64,000 nt of DNA from Dastarcus helophoroides. Its lineage: Eukaryota > Arthropoda > Insecta > Coleoptera > Bothrideridae. The stretch's first letter is position 1. Every line of letters starts with the position of its first letter. The stretch is from NCBI GenBank assembly GCA_028583605.1, contig CM053327.1, positions 37,846,626 to 37,910,625 on the forward strand, written 5' to 3'. Under the pieces are notes generated by a model. It was not told where the DNA came from and did not search any database. It worked only from the letters and a program-made list of their open reading frames with translations. Both the position numbers and the translations under genes were made by a program. Shown in pieces: positions 22,401 through 34,135 of this stretch.

Positions 22401-23105
22401 GAGAGAAGTCAAAAATAGTTTACGTTTTCAAGAAAAGTAGAACTCAAAAAAAAAACAAAATTCACAAATAAGCCAAAATTTCGAAAAAAACTGGAAATTT
22501 CGAAAAAAGTCGACATTTTTAAAATTAAAATTTTAAACATAATCGAAATTCTGAAAAGTATTATTTTTAAAACAAAGAAATAAGTCGAAATCTCGGAAAT
22601 AGTCAAAATTTTGAAAAAAAGGCGACATTTGTAAAATTCAAATTTTAAAAATAATCGAAATTTTGAAAAGTATTATTTTTAAAATGAGACAATAAGTCGA
22701 AATTTGGAATTTTCGATGTGAAGAAATTGAAATTTTCCAAAAAATCTACACTTTCAAAGAAGTCAAATTTTCAATAGTTTACATTTTCAAGAAAAGTAGA
22801 ATTGAAAAATATTAAAATTTACAAATAAGTCAATCTTCAAATTTACAAATAAGCTAAAAACTGGAAATTTCGAAAAAATTGAAATCTTTAAACTCAAAAT
22901 TTTAAAAATAATCGAAATTTTAAAGTATTATTTTTGAAATGAAAAAAAGTTAAAACCTTAATAGAAGCATAAATTTTGAAAAGTGAAAAATTTTAAATAT
23001 CAAAATTTTCAAATAAAGTCGATTCTTGAATTGATATTTTCAAATGTTGAAATTTTCAGAGAGTTAGAATTTTGAAAAAAACTTAATTTTTTTTAAAAGT
23101 TTAGA
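19480..23105. repeat. Degenerate A-rich tandem array
   Basis: Built of GTCGAAATTTTGGAAAA-like words, the strand opposite of the T-rich arrays. A 257-bp unit is clear where two nearly identical segments start at 21115 and 21372 (both begin TGAACCAAATTAACAGTAAA), with further diverged units on each side. Low-complexity Lys/Ile/Asn frames are not genes. Confidence 0.8.
19985..20232. repeat. Small inverted-repeat element inside the A-rich array
   Basis: GCGACGTTAAGCTTGTCATA at the left and TATGACAAGCTAAGCGTCGC at the right are inverted repeats about 200 bp apart, in sequence unlike the A-rich array around them. A possible old MITE. Confidence 0.4.
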
Positions 23106-23109
23106 ATTT

Positions 23110-23275
23110 TCAAAAATTGAAATAAAGAACTTGTCCCCTGAAACCGAGAAAGATTAAAAACACAACAAACGTTGCTCTAACGCGTTTCGACAGCCAAGGT
23201 GTCATCTCCAGAGAACGTTTGTTGTGTTTTTTAATCTTTCTTGGTTTCAGGGGACAAGTTCTTTATTTCAAATTT
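23110..23275. mobile_element. Foldback element, compact copy
   Basis: Arms of about 60 bp (TGAAATAAAGAACTTGTCCC ... ACACAACAAACGTT and its reverse complement ending GGGACAAGTTCTTTATTTCA) enclose GCGTTTCGACAGCCAAGG. Nearly perfect pairing suggests a recent copy or gene conversion. Confidence 0.7.
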
Positions 23276-23625
23276 TGAAGATAACCAAGGACCAATCCGT
23301 TCCACCAAAAAATGGTGGTTTATTTGAAAATGTTGACTTTCTTTCAATATACTTTCTTTCCAAATTTGAAATTTTTACTTTTTTTTTAATTTCTATTTTA
23401 AAATGTTATTCTTGATCTCTTTATTTCAAATTTTGACGATAACCAAGGACCAGTCCGTTCTACCAAAAAATAGAATTTTCAAGAATAAAATTTTAAAATA
23501 GAAATTTAGAAAAAAAAAACGTAAAAATTTCAAATTTGGAAAGAAAGTATATTGAAAGAAAGTCAACATTTTCAATTAAACCACCATTCTTTGGTGGAAG
23601 GAATTGGTCCTTGGTTATCTTCAAA
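23276..23625. repeat. Large palindrome joined to the foldback copies
   Basis: AGATAACCAAGGACCAATCC at about 23280 and its reverse complement at about 23605-23625 begin two arms of roughly 130 bp. These share ACCAAAAAATGGTGGTTTA-like and CTTTCTTTCAATATACTTTC sequence. The centre near 23440 holds a further direct copy of the CCAAGGACCAGTCCGTTC motif. Confidence 0.65.
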
Positions 23626-23810
23626 AATTGAAATACAGAATTGGCCTCCTGAAACCAAGAAATATTAAAAAACATAACAAACGTTGCTCTAACGCGTTCT
23701 CTCTGAAGATCACAGCTTGGCTGTCGAAACGCGTTAGAGCAACGTTTGTTGTGTTTTTTCATCTTTCTTGGTTTCAGGGGGCAAGTTCTGTATTTCAAAT
23801 CACCATTAAA
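23600..23810. mobile_element. Foldback element, second copy
   Basis: Left arm CCTCCTGAAACCAAGAAATA ... TTGCTCTAACGCG; right arm CGCGTTAGAGCAACGTTTGT ... TTGGTTTCAGGGGGCAAGTT. The centre is TCTGAAGATCACAGCTTGGC. Together with 23110-23625 it makes a 700-bp region of nested inverted repeats. Confidence 0.65.
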
Positions 23811-24200
23811 AAAATAGGGAAAATGTTAAAAAAGCAATGTCGAATTTTTCGAAAAATGTCAACGATTTTTAATTTTTTTATAAATAAATCGAAATTTTGA
23901 GACGTCAAATTAATCCAAGGGACCGAAATTTCAAACAATGTACCAACGTTGTAAGTTAAATCCATAAACGTCAAAATTTCAAGATTGAAGTCGAAATTCC
24001 AAGATTTAAGTCGAAATTTCGAGTAAAAAGTCAAAATTTTGAGTAAAAAGTCCAAATTTTGAGTAAATAGTCGAAATTTCGAGATTAAAGTTGAAATTTC
24101 GAAATTAAAGTTGAAATTTCGAAAGGAAAGTCGAAATTTTAACTCTAAATTCGAAACTTCTATTTTTTTGTTTGTAAATTGATTTTTTTTTACGCCTTTG
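23811..24200. repeat. A-rich degenerate repeat, end of array
   Basis: Regular GTCGAAATTTCGAGTAAAAA-like words of about 20 bp at 23960-24150, then ordinary AT-rich sequence. Confidence 0.6.
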
Positions 24201-24224
24201 TACTTTCTAGACGCATTTTGGTCA

Positions 24225-24545
24225 AATTTATATACATGGCCAATATAGGAAGTGCAATTCTTCTATAATCTCTGGTTTCGAATTATCAGAGCCTTTTTCT
24301 ACTTTGTTTAATTGATTCGTTGTATAAAATTCATAAACAGAATAAAATAAATCGTTTAATTTGATCTGCTGTCGCCGCGTACCGTCCATCGATATTTTCT
24401 TTGGAGGAGATAGCTCCTTAAATCTTTAATACCACATTACCCGCTAGCAAGGTTATAGCAGTTTTTTCACTGGTAGATTCACTCAAATAACTTGCTACTT
24501 TCCTTTTTGCTATTGATAGATGTAACACACAATATTTTCCAGCTA
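24225..24545 (+). repeat. Second copy of the 8945-9309 repeat, opposite orientation
   Basis: Aligns to the reverse complement of 8945-9300 over about 320 bp, including the segment encoding AVFSLVDSLK and a stop (ending near 24490) and the flank TTTTCCAGCTACGAGTTG. Internal stops (for example a TAA after an EEIAP-like segment) show it is inactive. Confidence 0.55.
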
Positions 24546-24589
24546 CGAGTTGTCAAAATTTTAAACAATGCACGAAGAAATTTTAAATA

Positions 24590-24853
24590 ATGCACGAAGA
24601 TTTTCATCGTCCTAAATTAAATCCATTGGTCGAACAGAATCAAGAAAATCCGGCAATTATAAATGTAAACCAACCCTTAGCTTATAAAACCACCAATTAC
24701 GAATTCGTTATTCCGGCCCAAGTCAAATTACGGGATGATAAAGCCAACAAAAGGGGGCCAAACGGGGTGGAATCATTACCGGTATCTCGTAAAATGAAAA
24801 CCGTCGGAATAAAATTGAAAAAAAAAGTGAAGGGAAACTTTGGTGACACGTAA
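24590..24853 (+). CDS. Hypothetical 87-codon frame just upstream of a C2A exon
   Basis: A hydrophilic, Lys/Asn-rich translation (residues include LRDDKANKRGPNG and a basic tail KLKKKVKG) with a proper ATG and stop. It shows no recognised domain, signal peptide or membrane segment. A weak GTGACA donor within its last codons would join in phase to the exon at 24989, but the residues do not resemble the usual first strand of the Unc-13 C2A domain. It could be an alternative first exon, a retroposed fragment or chance. Confidence 0.2.
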   Translation: MHEDFHRPKLNPLVEQNQENPAIINVNQPLAYKTTNYEFVIPAQVKLRDDKANKRGPNGVESLPVSRKMKTVGIKLKKKVKGNFGDT

Positions 24854-24988
24854 ATGGAATATAGGAGCTGAAACTTTAAAATTGTCTTTTTTCACTTGCA
24901 TAATTATCGTGGCGGGGTTACGTCTGGAAACTTCTCTTATTCCAACGTCTTAAAACGTCTTTTCTAATCACCATTTTTTTTGTTTCAG

Positions 24989-25018
24989 TGAAAAAGGCTC
25001 GTTACGTAGGAGCCCAAG
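24989..25018 (+). CDS. unc-13: unc-13 exon a: start of C2A domain (VKKARYVGAQ)
   Basis: A 30-bp exon between acceptor TTTGTTTCAG and donor GTAAGTTATC. With one base from the exon before, it reads V-KKARYVGAQ, matching the first strand of the Munc13/Unc-13 C2A domain (vertebrate form VKKAKFDGAQ). It ends after one base of a codon, and the exon at 32078 supplies the other two. The upstream exon carrying the initiator Met was not found in the 24.9 kb before it. Unc-13 primes synaptic vesicles at the presynaptic active zone by opening syntaxin. Confidence 0.8.
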
Positions 25019-25331
25019 GTAAGTTATCAGCCTGCAATGCATGCAAATACACTTTTGGAACAACGACCGATTGGAAATTCAACTGAAAACTTTCGTCGTC
25101 GAAATGTGACTCTGTTGGATTTAAGTCAGTGTTTTCCAAAGTGCGGTACGCGTATCTCCAGGGGTACGGGGGGAGTTTGGTGGGGGCGCTGCACCAGGCG
25201 GCTTCAGATGATTTTAAAAATTAGGGATAAACGTAACAAAATTAACTTGGTCAGGTTGCACAACTTTAAAGAGTTGGTGCAGATTGCAAAATGGTGTTTT
25301 GTTCAAATTCGTTTGTTCGTTCGTTCGTTCA

Positions 25332-26668
<1,337 letters not shown>

Positions 26669-26929
26669 GCAAACGCACTCCTTATAAGTTAGAATGCAAA
26701 GGGGTACTCAAGGAATAATTATGGAAAGGGTACACAGATCGAAAGTTTGGGAAACACTGACTTAAGCGCATTTAACGCAAATATTTTTTTTGATCTTTCG
26801 CAGCATCTGACTTCTAAGAGGTTCAATTTTGTGTTGCAATCGAAAAACACTTTTAATTGACCTTCAGCTTAAAGTCAACGTACGTTATTCCCTATTGAAT
26901 AACACTTATTATTATTATTAGATTTAACG
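26669..26929. other. Short unique intron segment
   Basis: No gene. A small (TTA)n run lies just before the probable LTR. Confidence 0.4.
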
Positions 26930-27261
26930 TGTTGTTGCGTGCTATCGGTTCTAATGATTAACACTTGGTGAATTGTAACCACTTTATTTCAAAACTGAAC
27001 TCGGAACACTACATTTGTAATTCACTAACACTACTTAATTAACTAACTCATTCATTGACTCACCAACTAACTTTTCTGAGGGAAAAGCGATCGCCTTATA
27101 TAGGTCCCGGTTCGGGTTCTAGAAGAATCCAGCAGAAGGCTTTTGGTTTGCCGAAATTTCTGGAGCGCTTATCTGCCATTTGATTTATTATCGCGGCCGC
27201 TTCCCCTTCTTAAATTTTCTTGAAAATTCCCAACTAAACTTTATAATTACTTTCTGTTACA
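26930..27261 (-). mobile_element. Probable solo LTR, minus orientation
   Basis: On the minus strand the segment begins TGTAACAG and ends CAACAACA, giving TG...CA ends. A good TATA box (CTATATAAG, 27103-27095) is followed about 110 bp downstream by AATAAA (27, reading 26988-26983), the order expected of U3-R-U5. I see no clear target duplication and no neighbouring gag-pol, so it is an old solo LTR or a look-alike. Confidence 0.4.
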
Positions 27262-27494
27262 GTATTTTAAAATGAAGTTTCAAAATTTTCTACGATAGGC
27301 GTGTTTTCATCCGAATAAATTTCCACAAAACGTCGAGTGCATCGATCTTTCTCTCGTGTGGTCTACGCCGATCCCATGTAACTGGAACAGTTTGTCTTGC
27401 AAATTAGCATTCTGTCTGAAACATTCTCTTCTTGATATGTGAATTTTTATGAGTGGATGAACAGAAGCGGATTGCATGAAAATCAACTCTTTAT
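27262..27494. other. Unique intron segment
   Basis: No feature is recognised; the 63-codon minus frame at 27307-27498 looks random. Confidence 0.35.
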
Positions 27495-27502
27495 ACATAC
27501 AG

Positions 27503-30500
27503 CAAGGGTCGGTAAACTTTTAAGTTAGAAGAGCCAACTGCAATAAAAAAATTGGTTTCGTGAATTTCAAAGAGACACAAATTTTTCTGATTTTACATTT
27601 TATTTCAAAATTAAATCATATACATCAAACAAAATATGGGACAGAGAGAGATCCCTTTGACTCATGCAGTCAAACGAAAACATATTTAGCCCAAAAGATC
27701 TTTTATTTCTCAAAATTTAGAACTTTATTTCAAAATCTGCCTTTTTCTTGCAAATTCGACTTTTTTTAACTCTTCTCTGTATTCGTCTTTGCTTAACTAT
27801 GCATTTTACTCCTAAAGTTAGATTTGTTCTCCTAAATACTCCTTTCTTCTCAAAGTTGACAATCTGTAAAAATGTTTACTTTTTTCTAATTCGACTGACT
27901 AAAAGATTCGACTTATTTCTCAAAAATTCATCTTTTGTTGATTTCTTAATTAAAAAAAAAAAGTAAAAATTTTAAGTAATAATTTGGAGATTTTAAATAA
28001 AAGAGTTTTTGAAGATTTCGATCTTTTCCTCAAAGTTTTTATTTTCGAAATTTAGATCTATTCTTAAATTTGACTTTTCCCAAATTACATTTTTTTGACT
28101 TTAATCGAAATGTTTATTCTTTTAAAATAAAGTTCCTTTTCCAAATTTCACCATTTTCCCCAAATATTGACTTCTGCTGAACATTTAAACTTTTATTTAT
28201 TTTCTGGAAATTTCGACCTGCTTCCCAAAATTAGGTGTTTCTCGAAATTCCAACTTTTAACTGGAAATTCGATATTTCATTGTTTCTGCAAGCTGCGATT
28301 TTATCAACAAAGTTCGCCTATTTTCAGAATGTTTGACTTTAAAAATTTGATTTTGTTCTTAAAATTTGACTTCTCTGGAAAACTGACCTTTTTTTAAAGT
28401 TCGACACTTTTCTCGAAACTAGAAGTTTTATCGACATTTCTTTTTATTTAGAAATTATTTTACCAGTTTTTTCAAAATTCGAATTTTTCTGAAAATTTGA
28501 ACTGTTTTTTATTCGCCCTGTTCTCGAAATTTCAAATTTATTCTCAAAATTTAACTTTCTGTGGAAAATTGCAAATTACATATTTTCTTCTCCTGTGAAA
28601 AATTTTGACTTCTTAAAATTCGACAAATTTTTCTAAGCTTTGAGTTTTTTACAATTTCTCTCTTCGAGATTTTAAATTTTTCACAAAATTCAAATTTGTC
28701 TAAAAATTTCAGGTTTTTAAATTTCTTCTGGGTTTCAATGTATTATCGAAATTCGATGTTGTTTTAGTAAAATTTTTTTTCAAAATTCGAATTTCTCTGG
28801 AAACATCAACTTTTATTTCAAACGAAATTTAAATCTCAAAATTTGATTTTTTTTCTTAAAATTTGACTTTCTCTAGGAAATTTTGACCATTTTTTTTAAA
28901 GTTTAACACTTCTCGAAATTGGAAGTTTTATCAACATTCTCTTTCCTTTCGAAATTATTTTACCAATTTTCTCAAAATTCGATTCATCTGAAAATTTGAA
29001 GTTTTCTTAATTTGTTTTGTTTTTGAAATTCCAAATTTATTCTCAAAATTTAATTTTCATTGGAAAATTGCAAATTTTTATCGAAATTTTGTCGACTTTT
29101 GTAAAGATCGACACTTTTTTAATCTTCCAGTTTATTTTTACGATTTCTTTTTATATAAAAATTTCAAGTTTTTAAATTTGTTTTGAGTTTCAGTCTATTG
29201 TCGAAATTCGACTTCTTTTTGAAATTTTGCCCTTATTTGAGAAAATTAGAACAATTCATTTTTTTAATCTCTTAATTTTTCTCAATTTTTTTCGAAATCT
29301 CTTCCTTTTGCTGAAAATTTGGCTTTTTATGGGAGATTTTGATCTTTTTTTAAAGTTTAACACTTCTCGAAATTGAAAATTTTATCGATATTCTCTTTCC
29401 TTTTGAAACTATTTTACCAATTTTCTCAAAATTCGATTTATCAAAAAATTTGGGTTTTTTTTAATTCGTCTTGTTTTCGAAATTCCAAATTTATTCTTAA
29501 AATTTAATTTTCACTGGAAAATTGTAAATTTTTATCGAAATTTTATCGACTTTTTTAAAGATCGACACTTTTTTAATCTTCCAGTTTATTTTTACAATTT
29601 CTCTTTTATATAAAAATTTCAAGTTTTTAAATTTGTTTTGAGTTTCAATCTATTGTCAAAATTCGACTTCTTTTTAAAATTTTGCCCTATTTGAGAACTT
29701 TAGAACAATTCATTTTTTTAATCTTTTAGTTTTTTCAATTTTTTTTCGAAATCTCTTCCTTTTGCTGAAAATTTGGCTTTTTCTGGGAGATTTTGATCTT
29801 TTTTTTAAGTTAAACACTTCTCAAAATTTTCTTGCAATTTTTTTTCGAAATTATTGTACAAATTTTCTCTAAATTTAAATTAATCTGAAAAGTTGGTTTT
29901 TTTAAATTTGAAATTTGTTCCCAAAATTTAACCTTCTCTAGAAAATTGTAAATTTGTGTCAAAGTGTCGAACTTTTCTTAAAATTTAGACTTTTTCCTTG
30001 AAATTTTTCCTAAAATTTGCGCGTTTTCTTCTTCTCTGTAAGACGTTGACTTTTTTAAATTTCAACTTTTTTTTCTAAGCTTCCAGTTTATTCTCATAAT
30101 TTCTCTTTTTGAAATTTTGCAATTTTTCAAAAAATTCAAAATTGTTCACAAATTTCAGGTTTTAAATTAGTTTTAGGTTTCAATCTATTGTCAAAATTGG
30201 ACGTTTTTTTTCAAAATTTTCCTTTTTGAGAACTTTCGATAAATTTATTTATCCTTCGAAATTTCTCCCTTTCTCCCAATTAGGCAAATCATTGTTTTAA
30301 TCTCTTCATTTTTCCCAATTTTATTCCAAATCTGTTCCTTTTTCTAAAAATTCTGTTTTTTTCTGGGTAATTTTGACCTTTTTTTAAAGTTTAACACCTC
30401 GAAATTTTCTTGGAATTTTCTTTCGAAAGTATTTTACCAATTTTCTTAACATTCGAATTTATCTGAAAATTTGGAGTTTTTTTTAATTCGTCTTGTTCTC

Positions 30501-31419
30501 GAAATTGAAAATTTATTCTGAAAATTTAGCTTTCCCTGGAAAATTGCATTTTTTATGGACATTTCGAGCTGTTCTAAACTTTTTCCATGAAATTCTTCCT
30601 AAAATTAGACTTTTTTCTTCTTCACTGAAAAACTTTTTTAAAGATCCATAATTTTTTTAAGGTTTCACTTAATTTTTACAATTTCTCTTTTCAAAATTTT
30701 ACTATATTTTCAAAAAATTCAAATTTGTTTAAAAGTTTCTGGTTTGTAATTTGTCCTGGGTTTCAATCTATTGTCAAACTTCTACGTTTTTTTTTCTAAG
30801 ATTGTAAGATTGTTTATTGAAAGCTTTTGATAAATTCATATCTTTCGAAATCTCTTCCTTTTTTTCATTTTTTGTGGAATCTCTTCCTTTTTCTCAATTT
30901 TGTCAAAGTCTCTTTCTTTTTATTAATTTTTTCGAAATCTCTGTTTCTCAAAATTTGGCTTTTTCTTTTATTTCGGACTTTGATATTTGCCGTTTCTGTA
31001 AATTTAGATTTTTTTTTTCTCACAAAAAGTAATTCACGAAATCTCAAGGGTGTAGAAAATTTACAAATAAAAAAATAAAAATCATAAGAAACATATTTTT
31101 TAGAAACTTCGACTCCCCAAGTTGCTCTTTTTCTAGAAATTTCAAATTGTGTTTTTTCAAAATGTTAATATAAATCAATCAAACATTTCGGTAAAATACT
31201 TCTTGAAATCATAACTATTTGTTAAAATTTAAGTAAAACGTAAAAATTCCTAGAAAAGTATTTTTGTAAATTTCGACTTCTGTTGGTCAATTGTTTAATG
31301 AGTGTCTGCATGTCTGTCCACTACAGCATTTATTTATTTTTTTAGGGGAATTTAAAGAGCCGCAATTTTCTTTTAAAAGAGTCGCATGCAGCTCCCGAGC
31401 CACGGTTTGCCGACCCCCG
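27503..31419. mobile_element. Second non-autonomous hAT-type element filled with T-rich repeat
   Basis: The left end CAAGGGTCGGTAAAC and the right end GTTTGCCGACCCCCG are inverted repeats close to the common hAT terminus CAGGGGTCGGCAAAC. An exact 8-bp duplication ACATACAG flanks both sides (27495-27502 and 31420-31427). Subterminal AGAGCC/GGCTCT words at both ends are also typical. The 3.9-kb body encodes no transposase. It is T-rich degenerate repeat with blocks recurring about every 500-600 bp (for example TTATCGACATTTC/TTATCAACATTCTC near 28430, 28930 and 29380). Confidence 0.8.
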
Positions 31420-31427
31420 ACATACAG

Positions 31428-32077
31428 GATTGTTTCTCTCGCTAGCCAATCGATGGCCAATAAATCAAGTTTTTGTGAGAACTAAGTTGATTTAAGATTT
31501 AAAACATTTTTTATTAGATTATCCCGAAGTTGTGTCTGCTAGAAAATCCAGAGAGTAAAAATAAATCTTAAGCGGAAGGAAGTCCTGAATATTCTAACCT
31601 AAATTATCCTTTTATTTGGATTTTAATTTATTCTGTTGTAAATTTCCTTATAAAAATGCATAAGCACGAATGAATACGTTTCCCTTAATTGGCTAATGAA
31701 AAATTCCGCAAAATTTTATTTACCATGTTCCCCAAATGGTTTTCGCAAATACGCGCAAAAGATTAATATTTCATGAATTTTCAGCTGCATACGTAACTTG
31801 CAAACGCGCTCACAAAGAGAATGAAAAGCTTTTGTATTTTTTCAACACTTTTTCATCCTTCGAGTTGAAACGCTTTCAAAAACAACCACGACCAAATTGA
31901 TTTTGCTCGCACCCCGCCCTATTTAAAAAAATACCTCCGGAATATTTTAATAACCAACTCGGAATTTATCACTTTTCTTAAATTCTAGTAAATCGAGTTC
32001 CTCGCTTTTTAACGACGCGGCGCGCCGTCGGAAAAATTAATAGCGCTCCCCTTTGAAATCTCCCTTTTTGTTTGCAG
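31428..32077. other. unc-13 intron, unique sequence
   Basis: Ordinary AT-rich intron ending in a good polypyrimidine tract and acceptor (TTTGTTTGCAG) at 32077. No other gene is visible. Confidence 0.6.
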
Positions 32078-32180
32078 CATCGCAATACAACACTTACGCC
32101 ACGCTGAAATTACAAAACGTCAAGTCGACCACTGTTACAGTCAAAGGAGCGACACCATGCTGGGAGCAGGACTTTTTATT
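32078..32180 (+). CDS. unc-13: unc-13 exon b: C2A domain, first half
   Basis: Acceptor TTTGCAG, donor GTAAGTAATC. With the G from exon a it reads [19 protein letters not shown], then [15 protein letters not shown]. The signature Asn-Val-Lys-Ser-Thr-Thr and the Cys/Ser-Trp-Glu-Gln-Asp-Phe motif are those of the Munc13-1/UNC-13L C2A domain. This domain does not bind calcium; in vertebrates it homodimerises or binds the RIM zinc finger. The exon is 103 bp and ends two bases into a Phe codon completed by exon c, which starts after an intron of only 61 bp. Confidence 0.95.
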
Positions 32181-32241
32181 GTAAGTAATCGGGCAAAACG
32201 TCGACAATTTTGAGGCGACGGGAGTTTTTTTTTTGTTTTAG

Positions 32242-32359
32242 CGAAACAAACGACCTGAATACCGGCTTATTGATAGAGGTTTGGAACAAGGGGATGCTGT
32301 GGGACAGGGCGGTGGGATACCACTGGATACCTTTGCAGACGGTGCAGTATTCGAACGAG
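32242..32359 (+). CDS. unc-13: unc-13 exon c: C2A domain, second half
   Basis: Acceptor TTTTGTTTTAG, donor GTAAGAATAAC. It reads ETNDLNTGLLIEVWNKGMLW and then DRAVGYHWIPLQTVQYSNE, matching the conserved GLxxEVWNKGxxWDxxVGxxWIPLxTxxxSNE core of the Unc-13 C2A domain. The exon ends in phase 0 and joins EGSGQWLPL of exon d. A broken reverse-strand copy of this exon lies at 63151-63261 in a later intron. A frame reading into the following intron (to 32404) is not the spliced product. Confidence 0.95.
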
Positions 32360-32429
32360 GTAAGAATAACTTGGGACGCCGTACTTGTAGCAGTAGATAA
32401 ATGAGGGGGATTCTGGATCATCGGTCGAC

Positions 32430-33968
32430 AAAGTCAAGGAGGAGGGGAGGGGAGAGATATATAGAAAAGTAGAAAGAGGTAAAGAGAGGGAGAGAGAGTG
32501 AAAGAGAGATAAATGGAGAGATGAGAGATGAGAGCTGAGAGATGAGAAATGAGAAATGAAGGATGAAGGATGAAAGATGAAATATGATAGATGAGAGATG
32601 AGAGATGAGATATGAGAGATGAGAGATGAGAGATGAGAGATGAGAGATGAGATATGATAGATGGGAGATGAGAGATGAGAGATGAGAGATTAGAGATTAG
32701 AGATTAGAGATTAGAGATTAGAGATGAGATATGAGAGATGAGAGATGAGATATGAGAGATGAGAGATGATAGATTAGAGATTAGAGATTAGAGATGAGAT
32801 ATGAGATATGAGAGATGAGAGATGAGAGATGAGAGATGAGAGATGAGAGATGAGAAATGAAGGATGAAAGTTGAAAGATGAGAGATGAGAGATGAGAAAT
32901 GAAGGATGAAGGATGAAGGATGAAGGATGAAAGATGAGAGATGAGAGATAAGAGATAAGAGATGAGAGATGAGAGATGAGAGATGAGAGATGAGATATGA
33001 GAGATGAGAGATGAGAGATGAGAAATGAAGGATGAAAGTTGAAAGATGAGAGATGAGAAATGAAGGATGAAAGTTGAAAGATGAGAGATGAGAAATGAAG
33101 GATGAAGGATGAAGGATGAAAGATGAGAGATGAGAGATGAGAGATGAGAGATGAGAGATGAGAGATGAGAGATGAGAGATGAGAGATGAGACATGAGAGA
33201 TGAGAAATGAGAGATGAGAAATGAGAAATGAGAGATGAGAGATGAGAGATGAGAGATGAGAGATGAGAGATGAGAGATGAGAGATGAGAGATGAGAGATG
33301 AGAGATGAGAGATGAGAGATGAGAGATGAGAGATGAGAGATGAGAGATGAGAGATGAAAGATGAGAGATGAGAGATGAGAGATGAGAGATGAGAGATGAG
33401 AGATGAGAGATGAGAGATGAGAGATGAGAGATGAGAGATGAGAGATGAGAGATGAGAGATGAGAGCTGAGAGATGAGAAATGAGAAATGAAGGATGAAGG
33501 ATGAAGGATGAAATATGATAGATGAGAGATGAGAGATGAGAGATGAGAGATGAGAGATGAGAGATGAGAGATGAGAGATGAGATATGAGAGATGAGAGAT
33601 GAGAGATGAGAGATGAGAGATGAGATTTGAGAGATGAGAGATGAGAGATGAGAGATGAGAGATGAGAGATGGAGATGGGAGATTGGGAGACATGAGATGT
33701 GAGATGGAAAATGGGAGATGAGAGATAAGAGATGAGAGATGGGAGATGGGAAATGGGAAATGGGAAATGGGAGATGTGAGATGTGAGATGTGAGACGTGA
33801 GACGTGAGACGTGAGACGTGAGACGTGAGACGTGAGATGAGAGACGAGAGACGAGAGACGAGAGACGAGAGACGAGAGACGAGAGACGAGAGACGAGAGA
33901 CGAGAGACGAGAGACGAGAGACGAGAGACGAGAGAGGAGAAAGAAAGAGAGAACGCGCGAAAGAGAGA

Positions 33969-34060
<92 letters not shown>

Positions 34061-34135
34061 GAGGGAGAGAAAGAGAGAGAGCGAGAGAGAGGGTGAGAGG
34101 GAGAGAGGGAGAGAGACGGAGAAAGATACAGAGAG
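32430..34135. repeat. Polypurine minisatellite: (GAGATGA)n, (GAGACGA)n and (GA)n
   Basis: About 1.2 kb of the 7-bp unit GAGATGA with variants (GAAGGAT, GAAATGA, GATATGA, GAGATTA) runs to 33660. Degenerate GGAGATG follows, then GAGATGT/GAGACGT (33775-33835), then about fifteen perfect GAGACGA units (33838-33935), and finally (GA)n to about 34135. One strand is almost purely purine. The Ser-His-Leu-Ile and Arg-Glu-rich frames are artefacts. Confidence 0.97.

Noticed and set aside
32781..33693. Ser-His-Leu-Ile-rich minus-strand frames of 137 and 301 codons
   Set aside because: Produced by the 7-bp GAGATGA minisatellite, whose 21-base cycle lacks stops.
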